From assembly GCA_037576215.1 (NCBI GenBank), contig JBANDB010000004.1, positions 4,340,001 to 4,404,000 of the forward strand: a stretch of DNA of 64,000 nt, given 5' to 3'. The position numbers were made by a program, and so were the translations under genes. This DNA comes from Armillaria gallica (Eukaryota > Basidiomycota > Agaricomycetes > Agaricales > Physalacriaceae). Of the stretch, positions 35,165 to 44,716 are shown piece by piece. A model generated the notes under the pieces. The model had not been told where the DNA came from, ran no database searches, and saw only the letters and a list, made by a program, of their open reading frames with translations. Numbering within the stretch: the stretch's first letter is position 1; each line of letters opens with the position of its first letter.

Positions 35165-36691
35165 ATGTCGTGTTCAAAGCACACTCTTGCGGTGAAAGCG
35201 ACCGTCCTCGATAGGGATCCTGTGCGATATGCAGAGTATCATATTGATCGGCTGGCTTCAATCATGCACCCCAGTCTTGCTTACAGGCACATCTACCTGG
35301 AGAATTGGGGCAGCGGGGTATCCCCGTTCATCCAGGAAGAGGTTCCGCGTGACGACAAAGACGTTCGTATAAACGTGAAGGTTCCCAAAAAAACGTGGGC
35401 TTTCTGTCCTGATTCAGCAATCAGCGAAATTCTTTTTGAACGATTGCGCACTCGCCCCTTTGTCCGCAGGGAGTACGAACAGGCGTTATCGGATATCCTT
35501 GAGGTCGTGAGGACGGGTAAGAAGAATATAACCGTAGGCAATGAGGCCGAGTACGAGGCCGAGCCGGAAGAACAAGATATTGGCGAGGAAGAGCACATCG
35601 ACCAGATGTCACTAGACCCAGCTGTCACTGACACGAAGCGGTTTCGTGAGGAAGAGTCAGACTTCGCGGACATCAGAGAACAGAGGAAGCGGCATCTTGG
35701 CACAACCTTCGACATCGGCAATCAAGTCGGGACTATCGACGAAAGCCCAGTGGAGTATTTGAACCCGTTTCAGGAGGTCGACTCGGAATCAGCATTGAAA
35801 GCCAAAGGCTTTGTTATCATGGGACATCCTGGTATCGGTAAAGTGCTATTACCCACTTGTTGAATTTGACTGACTTTCAATATAGGAAAGACCATATTCC
35901 TTTACTACGTCCTTCTTCTACGGCTGCAGGCGTCTCAGCCGACAATCCTTGTCACACATCCTGACAAGGTCACGATATTCCTTCGACACGGCGTCTTCTA
36001 CGTATCAATGACAGATTTTGAGGACGTGATGCAGGTCATTCCTACCAATGCTTGGTGTCTCGTGGACACCAACGAGAGTCTGCAAACAGTTCCTGCGCTA
36101 ATCTCCAACACGCCATTTTTTATCTTACAAGCAGCATTACCGAAAAGAAAACACCTTCAATGGGCCAACAAGACTATAGGCATCCTTCGGTATGTCATGA
36201 AACCGTTCTCTTTATCAGAGCTCATAATCGGGTATGAGAATTTTATTCCCTCTTTTACATCTCTGAGTGATTTCGATGTTGTTAGGAGAAATCGAAGTCT
36301 CGATGTCAGTGAAACAATCTCAGAAAAGTCGTTACAAGAATACTATCGACAGTATACGCCCTCGGCTCGCTTTGCCTATCAGCATGCGGGCAATCTTGAC
36401 AAATACACAAGATTCGTGCGAGGTCTCTTCGGTCAATTGACCGTCAATCGTATGGAAAAGCTGATCAATGTCGACTCTGCTGACGAACAAATCTTATATC
36501 ATATTCTTACCGTCCGAACAGTCGAAGCTGGGGGCCAGCGAAGCGTCCCTCAAATCGAGATTTCTAGTCATCATCTTGGCCAACTCATAACTGACGACCG
36601 GCAGGCTTCGTCTGTGACTATCGCAGCTACAGCCCCGGGACGTTGCGTGCTCGGCTTCAATTTGTATGAGCTGCTCTATTTGGCTGGATAG
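35165..36691 (+). CDS. CRN/RHS-like P-loop NTPase, cluster member A
   Basis: Three exons: 35165-35837, 35886-36231 and 36286-36691, 474 codons plus stop. The N-terminal region (MSCSKHTLAVKATVLDRDPV ... NVKVPKKTWAF ... RTRPFVRREYEQALSDIL) ends in an acidic/basic linker. Walker A is KGFVIMGHPGIGKTIFLYYV, with the first intron splitting the second Gly codon. The Walker B-like segment is AWCLVDTNESLQTVP, then PFFILQAALPKRKHLQWANK and YVMKPFSLSELIIG. This layout is that of the NTPase module of Crinkler/RHS-type proteins (inference from recalled motifs). The third exon has RYTPSARFAY-like and HILTV segments. The stop at 36689-36691 cuts off a C-terminal extension whose remnant stays readable to about 36820. 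No N-terminal CRN header or nuclease domain was recognised. Confidence 0.6.
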
Positions 36692-36820
36692 TGGAAGACC
36701 TTGTAGTGGACTGGAGTGCAGGGCTTCGAGTTCGAGATTGCGGAGGCAGCGGGACACCGTGTTTTTCTCTCTTTCAATTCGTACGCTAGTAATATACTTT
36801 CACTAGAAAAGCGTATCTAA
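36692..36820 (+). pseudogene. Remnant of member A C-terminal extension
   Basis: After the TAG at 36689 the same frame continues with one further TAG (36704-36750 region). It then reads TGVQGFEFEIAEAAGH and YASNILSLEKRI before a TAA. Member B has the same segment in another frame (TWSGVQGFEFQIAEAAGHFF), so this was coding sequence in the ancestor. Confidence 0.45.
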
Positions 36821-37133
36821 ACCTGTAACTGCAAACGGTGTAATGATGAGATGAGATATTACATTACGTTTATTATCTTAAATAATTCAGGCCTGTCAGA
36901 AGACTGTAAGTATTGCCCGTTTTTTGTTTGCAGAGCTCATACACTCGTTATTGAATATTGACAGGTCGTGAAAATTATTCCCGGGAAGTTGGTCGAGACA
37001 GGAATCGAGGATAACACAGGCTAGACGCAGATCGGGCAGCGCGGGCAGCGCAGCGCAGGTCACCGTGACTAGGTACGTGACTCCATATCCTCGATGTCTT
37101 GCTCAGACTTGTCCGGCAGCGCAGTCCATCTGG

Positions 37134-38652
37134 ATGTCGTGTTCAAGGCACACCCTTAAGGCGCAAGCGGCGGTCCTCGACGCAAATGCTGGGCGATTTG
37201 AAGAGAATATTGACTGGCTTGTTTCAATCATACACCCGACTGCTGCCTACCAGCGCCTCTTCAGGGAGACCTGGGGCTGCAACCGACCGCCGTTCGTTGA
37301 AGAAGACGTTCTGCGAGACAAAGACAACCGTGCCAATGTGAAAGTCCCCCAAAAGACATGGGCTTTCCTTGACTCTACAACCAACAATCGTATTTTTCAG
37401 CGGTTGCGGACTCGCCCCTTTATCCGCAGGGAGTATGAACAGGCTCTCTCTGACATACTTCAGGCCGTAATGACGGGTAATGAGAATATAACTGTAGGTG
37501 ATGGGCAGGAGCCGGAAGAAGAAGGTCTTGGCGAAGAAATCGAAGAGTGGGCGTCGCTAGACATGTCGGCTACCAGCGGCAAACGCGTTTGTGAGGAAGG
37601 GTCCGATGTGGATGGCAGAGATAGTAAGAAGCAGCACTTGCAGGGCATTGGGACATCCTCTGATGGCGAACAAGTCATGACTATTGACTGCCTTGTTGAA
37701 CAAAAACCAGCGAAGTATCCCAACCCGTTTCTAACGTACAAAGCGCCGAAAGCAGGGTCAAAAGTCAAAGGTTTCATCATCACAGGCCATCCCGGAATTG
37801 GTAAAGTAATATCACCTACATATCAAATTTGACTGACTCTCGGATTTAGGAAAGACCATTTTCCTCTACTATGTCCTTCTCCTGCGATTGCAAGCGTCTC
37901 AGCCGACAATCTTGATCACGCATCCCGAGAAGGTCATAGTGTTCCTCAAGCATGGAGCCTTTTCCATATCAATGGCAGATTTCGAGGACGCGGCGCAGGT
38001 CATTCCCACCACTGCATGGTGTCTCGTGGACGCCAACGAGAGTCTGGAAACCGTTCCAGAAACAATCTTCAACACTCCATTTTTTATCTTACAGGCAGCA
38101 TTACCGAAAAGGAAGCACCTTCAGTGGCAGAACAAGACTTTTGGCATCCTCCAATATGTCATGAAACCGTTCTCTTTATCAGAGCTCATAATCGGGTATG
38201 ATAATTTCGTCCCCCCTTTCACCTTTCTGAGCGAGTATGATAGGCGAAATCGAAGTCTCGATGCCAGGAAAACACTCTCTGAAGAGTCGTTACAAGAATA
38301 CTATCGAAGGTATACGCCCTCGGCTCGCTTTGCCTATAAGCATGCGGGCAATCTCGACAAGTACACGACATTCGTGCAAAGTCTCCTCCATCAATTGACG
38401 GACGATCGTCTGAAAAATCTGATTGGGTCTTTCCCTCTCAACGTCGACTCTGTTGGTGAACAAACCTTGTACCATATTCTCACTGTCACAGTCGAAGCTG
38501 GAGGCCAGCGAAGCGTCCCTAAAATTGACATCTCTAGTCATCATCTCAGTCAACTCACACAGCTGCAGCCTTCGTCTGCGACTGTCGGAGCTACAGCCCC
38601 GGGATGCTACGTGCTCGGCTTTAATTTGCACGCTGCTGGCTATGGCTGGTGA
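37134..38652 (+). CDS. CRN/RHS-like P-loop NTPase, cluster member B
   Basis: Exons 37134-37800, 37850-38195 and 38244-38652 give 473 codons plus stop, closely similar to member A. Start MSCSKHTLKAQAAVLDANAG. Walker A is GFIITGHPGIG/KT with the intron inside the Gly codon. Others: AWCLVDANESLETVPETIFN, PFFILQAALPKRKHLQWQNK, YVMKPFSLSELIIG. The last exon contains RYTPSARFAYKHAGNLDKYT, HILTVTVEAGGQRSVPKIDI and ends VLGFNLHAAGYGW. Compared with A it lacks two bases shortly before the stop, which shifts the frame and truncates the C-terminus. The extension is still readable downstream to about 38776. The gene converges on member C with about 60 bp between the end of the extension and C's stop. Confidence 0.6.
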
Positions 38653-38837
38653 GTGGAAGACCTCGACATGGAGTGGAGTTCAGGGCTTTGAGTTCCAGAT
38701 TGCGGAGGCAGCGGGGCACTTCTTTTACAATTCATATGCTAGTAACATACCGTCACTAGAAAAACACATTATTTAATTGGTGAATGATATGTAATACGAC
38801 AAATAATGTAGCAGGACGCTATCAGGATGCTCGCATA

Positions 38838-40260
38838 CTACAGGTTCAGCGGCTGAGTAATCAAGAGCTCGCAGAGGTCTCTACTAGCAATCCCCATATT
38901 AGCAAAACTTCGATCGCCTCCAGCTTCGACTGTGACGAAAAAGAAATGGTGCATGAGTTGTTCGTCCATAGCCTCCAAGTTGGGAAAAATCTCAGTAAGC
39001 CTCTTCACATAAGTGATAGTCATTTGACGGAGGAGCTGGCGGATCTCTGCCGCATACTGGTCGAAATTGTTCGCATTCTGATACGCAGTACGCGCAGACG
39101 GGGTGTACCATTTGCGATATTTCTCCAGCGAAATTTCGGAAATGTTTTCGGCGACGTTCAGGGTTCGATTTCGTCTAACATAGCGTCAGTAGTGGGTAGA
39201 GAAAGAGAACAAAATGCTCGTACCCAACTATGAGTTCTGATAGTGTGAACGGCTCCATGACATATTGATGGATGCCAACGACCTGGTTTTGCCAGTCAAG
39301 GTGATCCCTCCTTGCGCACGCTGCCTGTACGATGAAGAATGGTGCTTCAGTGATAGAAAGCGGAACACCCTGTAACATTTGGTTCGAGTCAACGAGACCC
39401 CACGCTTTGTCGGGAATGAGCTTTGCGACGCTAGTAAAATCGGCCATTGACACAGAGAAAACACCCTGTTGAAGGAATACCGTGACCTTTTCGGGATGCC
39501 TGACTAGGATAGTAGGTTGCTTCGCTTGTAGGCGTAAAAGAAGGATATAATAGAGGAAGATGGATTTTCCTGGAATCGTAAGGGTCACTCGTCGAATGCA
39601 AAAGCTACATTTAGATGATTCACCTATACCACGGTGGCCAAGGACAATATAGCCCTTTACTTTGGTGTCGATTTCCTGCCCTTGGAACGGATTGGCATAC
39701 GATTCATCATGCTCGCCGCCGTCCAGTCGCTGCTTTTTCTTCTCTCTATCATCAGTAGAGTCCTCTTCATGAGAGCGCCGCATGCCAATAGTTGGCTCTG
39801 AGCTGGTAGAAGGCGCTTGTTCCTCAGCATCCAGGGATTCTTCTTCCTCGTCCGAAAATTCCTCGTCTTCGTACCCATCCAACGGGACAGTTATCTTGGT
39901 CTTTCCTGTCCTGGCAGCCTTGATTATGTTGTATAGAGCTGTGCCATACTCTTCGCGGATAAAAGGGCGGGTCTGCAACAGCTCCAAGACATCCGCATTC
40001 ATAGCAGGCGTTGGGCGAAAAACCCAGGTCGTGTTTGGTACCGTTACATCGGCACGAGATTGTGGGTCATCCCGCAGAACTTCTTCCTTCATGAACGGAG
40101 ATTGTTGGTCGCACCAGATGTCCCGGTAAATTTGGGTGTACTCGTCGCTAAACGGCATCTTTTCAGCAAGGGAGATAAAGTTGTGCTCGACAAGAGAAAT
40201 TTTCTTATTGAGGGCCATAGATTTCACGGTTTCTACCGAGATGTGCTGGGAAGATGACAT
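38838..40260 (-). CDS. CRN/RHS-like P-loop NTPase, cluster member C
   Basis: Exons 40260-39624, 39569-39224 and 39174-38838 total 1320 nt, 439 codons plus stop, and the frame stays open throughout. Start MSSSQHISVETVKSMALNKK; an alternative in-frame ATG is at 40287. Key segments: EKMPFSDEYTQIYRDIWCDQ, RADVTVPNTTWVF, an acidic linker, Walker A GYIVLGHRGIG/KS (split by a 54-bp intron), AWGLVDSNQMLQGVPLSITE, PFFIVQAACARRDHLDWQNQ and YVMEPFTLSELIVG. The second intron is 49 bp, so it must be removed to keep the frame. The last exon has YTPSARTAYQNANN and VTVEAGGDRSFANMGI and stops after LLITQPLNL, shorter than A and B. Its own N-terminus is closer to D than to A, B or E. Confidence 0.6.
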
Positions 40261-40575
40261 GGGAGAGATGAAAGACTGTTTCAGCATGTTTCACGGCCAA
40301 CTCTGCGTCATCGGCCCGGTTGTCCGTAGGCGCTTCCTGTTTCACAGTCAATTCACAGTACACCCTCCATTCCTCTTACTAGGTTGTTTGAGTCCGCTAA
40401 AACGAGCGTTGGAGCAGGACTTTAATGTTAGATTTGCAAGGCAAAAACGGTTTACACATGTAACATAGAGAGTAGCGACAAAATATATGTACAGGCTTCT
40501 TCTATACGGCGAAATCCCCACAAGAATGACTGAACGGCCATGCTTATCACATTGCGAAGCTTGTGAGTAGTAATC

Positions 40576-42057
40576 TCACATGCAAGATAGAATCCGCAAG
40601 AGGATAAAGTAAAGGTCTCCTGCGGAGCATATAGACGAAGACTCCAGGTGCTTGGTGAAGAGCTCGCAGAGGTGACGACTAGGGGTGTTGACTCTGGGAC
40701 TACAACGCTCGTCTCCAACGTCGACTGTGACAGTAACAATATTGTCCAAAACTTCTTCGTCCAAAACTCGAAGTTCGTCGTAGGGTAATTCGTCAACAAG
40801 CCTTTTTAGACGTACAAAACTGAGTCGATGGAGAAGACCATTGATTCGTCTCAAACACTGGTCTGGATGGTTTGCATACTGATAAGCAGTTCGCGCAGAT
40901 GGTGTATACCGTTCATAAGGATTCTGTAACGCAATTTCAGAGACGTGTTCGTAGAATCTGAGTCCTCGTTTTCGTCTATCGTGTCTTTCAGCAGTGAATC
41001 AGAAAGGAAACCGATACTCCTACCCAACTATGAGTTCAGATAATGAAAACGGCTTCATGATATATTCCCATACACCAAGGGTTTTGTCCTTCTAGGCGAT
41101 ATGATCTTTGATTGGAGATGCTGCTTGTACAATGAAAAACGGACTCTGGATGATAAATTGCGGAGGGTGTTTCAATTCTTGGTTGGAGTCTACGAGACAC
41201 CACGCAGAGTCTGGGATGAGCATTGCCACGCTATTAAAATGTGCTATCGCCACAGAAAACACGCCTTGTTGAAGGAAGACGGTGAAGACATTGGGATTTA
41301 AGATCAAGGTTGTCGATTTCTTCGCTTGTAAGCGCAACAGAAGGATGTAGTAGAGGAATATGGATTTTCCTGTAGTAGCGTCCATCAATGTCTAATCCAA
41401 GAAGGACGTGCAATGCCTTACCTATACCAGTATGCCCAAGGATAATGAAACCTGATAGCTGTGACTCTGCCTCCTCCTCTCGGAACGGGTTAGCATATTG
41501 CTCCAGTGAGGGTTCAATATTGGTATGGTAACGGGGGTCAGCAACATGTTCACCAGAGACTTTACCAGTATGCTGCCTTTTCTGTGCTCTATCGTCGACG
41601 AGATCCTCAGGAATGCGCTTTGCACCAATAGTCGCCTGGGTCAAATCGGCATGGATTTCTTCACAATCGTCCCGAACGATTATAATAGGGTTACCTGTCT
41701 TCTTGGCCTCCATTATATCGTACAGAGCAACCTCATACTCTCTGCGGATGAAAGGTCGGAACCCCAGACGCCCCAGGATCTCCTCCAAAACGGCAGGCGA
41801 ATCACCAAAAGCCCACGTCGTTTCTGGGACTGCTACCTCGATACGATCTTGTGGGCCATCCCGAAGAACAGGTTCCTTGATGAACGGAGATTGCTGGTTG
41901 CACCAGATGTCTGTGTATATGTCGGCATACTCGAGGCTAAATGGCATCTTTTCAGCCAGCGACTCGATGATGTAGCTTTGCTCGACAAGAGATTGTCCCA
42001 TATCGAGGCCATGGATTTCACGGTTTCCGCTGAGATGTGCAGTTGCGAAGAAGACAT
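40576..42057 (-). pseudogene. CRN/RHS-like P-loop NTPase, cluster member D (disrupted)
   Basis: Exons by homology: 42057-41422, 41369-41024 and 40975-40576. The copy is most similar to C. Two lesions are visible. Exon 1 is 636 nt where C has 637, and the frame changes just after the segment VKSMA near the 5' end. In exon 2 the tryptophan codon of the DHLDWQNQ segment in C is TAG here (near 41095), upstream of the MKPFSLSELIVG motif. A start at the internal ATG at 42001 (MGQSLVEQ) would bypass the frameshift but not the stop. Walker A (GFIILGHTGIG/KS) and WCLVDSNQELKHPPQF remain. The 5' end is 69 bp from the divergent ribokinase ATG. Sequencing errors cannot be excluded from one read of the sequence. 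Confidence 0.6.
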
Positions 42058-42126
42058 TTTAAACAGATGGTGGAGATGAAAGAATATCCGGCCCGATCTC
42101 CCGGATGTTGGTCTTCGCTTTATACC

Positions 42127-43333
42127 ATGCTTGATGCAGCGCGTTGTCTTATTCGTGGATCTATCAGTAAGTTTCCAATTGTGCTGGACTTTACCAGCTA
42201 TATCGACCTCTATTATCACAGACATCGACGAATTTTTCCATGGTGTGGTTTAGTACTCGTCAACAATTCAGAGTCGGTAGTGATCTCTCACGGCAGTGAA
42301 GGATATTGTACGGCCAGGCGAAACTATATCATCCGACAATCTGGAAAAGAGAGCTGGTGGCAAGGGCGCGAACCAGGCTGTCGCAGTCGCGCGAGCTGGA
42401 GGACAAGTCGACCTTGTAGGGGCCATTGGCAGAGATGGCATTTGGGTAAAATCTCAACTGGAAAATGCTGGTGTAGACGTGAGCGGTGTGCTGGTAGCAG
42501 AGGTGAGAAATCCGACCGTTCTGGTCCTGACTGATCAATTTATACCCAGGAATTGACCGGAAGAGCTGTGATCCAGCTCACGAGCAAAGGAGAGAACAGT
42601 ATCATTCTCTACAAAGGCGCCAATTTTTCTAGCATTCCTCAGCGACCCATGCACCCAAGGACGACCCATATTCTTCTTCAAAATGAGATTCCTTTCTCAG
42701 AGACCCTCGCCCAGATAGTCGCCGCCAACAATCCTTCTCTTCCACAGCCGCTCTCGACCATCTTCAACCCATCACCTATGCCATCCCAAACTCAACTTTT
42801 GCAATTTCCTTGGGATAAGCTCACTTGGTTAATTGTCAATGAAGGAGAAGCCTCTGATCTAGTCGACATTCTCCTTCCTTCTCCCACTTCTCTTATCCCT
42901 AACGAAAATTATGCATCTTTATCTGCCTATCCTGTCATCCTTCGTCTGGCCGAACGAATTCCCACCACCAACATCGTCTGTACTCTTGGCGCGGCTGGTG
43001 TATTAGCTCTTCTACCATCTTTCGAAAGAAACCCGGTATACCTCCCTGCCGCCCGTTTGGAAGGAACGGTACGCGACACGACGGGTGCCGGTGACTGTTT
43101 TACAGGCTATCTGGTCGCGGGATTAATGGAAATAGAACAAAAAGGGACACCCTTGACGAGAGAAATACTCACAGGCGTATTGAGACGTTGCGTTCAAGTA
43201 AGGCCAGACATCCCGTTGTTCCCCTTCTCTGACAATCTATGAGTAGGCTGCTGGCATGTGTGTTGAGAAACGGGGGGCGATGGAAAGTATTCCAGCGGGT
43301 AGTGATGTTGATACCCGTCTTCTACTAGCCTAG
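42127..43333 (+). CDS. RBKS: Ribokinase (PfkB family)
   Basis: This enzyme phosphorylates D-ribose at O5 with ATP. Spliced start MLDAARCLIRGSINIDEFFH: exon 1 is 42127-42166 or so, followed by the tiny exon coding IDEFFH, then KDIVRPGETISSDNLEKRAG GKGANQ-A, the substrate-binding GGKGANQA motif. An intron after GVLVAE (donor GTGAGA) leads into ELTGRAVIQLTSKGENSIIL. The C-terminal PfkB signature DTTGAGDCFTGYLVAGL carries the catalytic Asp. An unspliced reading stops at 43242, but an intron after RRCVQ (donor GTAAGG) adds AAGMCVEKRGAMESIP, the standard ribokinase C-terminus, ending with TAG at 43333. The gene appears fully intact while sitting between two disrupted NTPase copies. Confidence 0.85.
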
Positions 43334-44716
43334 TCACCCTTACATCCGAAGTCCACCAAGATCTTGTGAAGAGCAAGAACTTCACGTAAGAGTGCAGCGT
43401 ACCGTCAGTAGTAGTAGTAGTAGTAGTCGCACTGGCAAGCGGTCCCTAAAAAGGAAACAGCCAATGTTTTCTGCGCCGTTGCTACCAAGCCATCAATATA
43501 CTTTATAGTAGCATCGCAGACCGCGCAGGGCCCTGCCGCTGTGACTGACATCATAGTGTCGGGAACTATGAAGCGTCTCATGGGATCGGACCCATACGAA
43601 GGGACTAGGGTGTAAAATATATTGAATATCCGCGACGTATACAAGTATCATCATGCCAGCGTCATAAAACTGACAAAACTGAAACCATATGAGACCATGT
43701 CTCCTCAATGCAGGCGAGGTATGTTCAAACACAAGTGCCATTTTCAGCGTACATTAAGAAAATGCAGCCTTCATGGGCATTGAGGCACGGTCCCAGGAAA
43801 TCCAAAGCACCGATGACACGTACAGCGCAGCGAAAGAAATTACGGCGTAACAATGTAGGAGACATCCTCCCAATCGCTCGGCATAAACACGAGCAAGGGG
43901 AAGTCCGGCAGTCGTCATTGTATAGTGTGTTATGCAATAGAAGCGAATGTGTGGTGGCAGAGAGTGATCCAGGCGCAGGGCGGCAAACGAACATTCAGAG
44001 ACCTTTTCAGCAAGAGCGGAAAAGGGGTGTAAAATGTTGCGCCAGCCCAAAATGCACCCTTCCAGTGATCAACAAAGGGTGCCAGCCAAGCCTCGTGTAC
44101 ATATCGCAAACACATGTGCCGGTGGAAAGCGAAGAAGGGACGGACAGGAAATCGATGATGGTGAGTAGAAGAAGAAATGGACCGTGATAAAGAGGGGTTG
44201 CCGGGTATTAGCGTACTGAGAGGGTGTAAATGGGATACGGGATACAGCTAGGATACAGCGGCATCATCATGAGAGTTTGATACATCTGTTGGGCAATTGA
44301 GGTGCGTTGAAGGAATAAGAGTCTACTCTCAAAATAGTATGTTGACGAAAGGCTATGTCAGAGTCCCAGACTTTGACCTTGCTGCACTTCAAATGGAATC
44401 TAGCACACGCTACTGTTCATTTGAATCATCAGTAGGGACCGAGAAACAGCAAAAGTAGTTTACATGTGCGACACGCCGAAAATATACAAATTGTGCAGAC
44501 TACAAAAATATCCGCGGAAATGAATAAAGGCCGTGAGTCGTAATCTCACATGTAAATTTTCCTGTGAGTGCGGGCTCAGAAGTCTTCCAAACTTCTTGAT
44601 TCTTTTTATGTTCTCACTAGCATATACCTTGGGGGAAAAAACTGTCCCATCAAGTCCCACTGCCTTTGCAACCTTGGACTCGAAGCCCTGAACTCCAGTT
44701 CAAGTCCACGCCAAAG
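43334..44716. other. Interval with a short AGT microsatellite and no supported gene
   Basis: About 1.4 kb between ribokinase and NTPase member E. An (AGT)n run lies at about 43406-43427. A 159-codon frame (43708-44187, +) and overlapping antisense frames show no recognisable domain and no clear coding pattern. The part from about 44460 to 44716 is the decayed C-terminal extension of member E on the minus strand. Confidence 0.5.

Noticed and set aside
39175..39223. Apparent frameshift and stop in NTPase member C
   Set aside because: The same place is a GT..AG intron in all five paralogues; removing the 49 bp restores the frame, so it is not a lesion.
43207..43242. Ribokinase ending at 43242
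   Set aside because: The last segment (VRPDIPLFPFSDNL) is read-through of an intron; splicing gives the family-typical AAGMCVEKRGAMESIP ending.
43708..44187. 159-codon plus-strand frame near ribokinase
   Set aside because: No recognisable domain, overlapped by equally long antisense frames, no splice or homology support.
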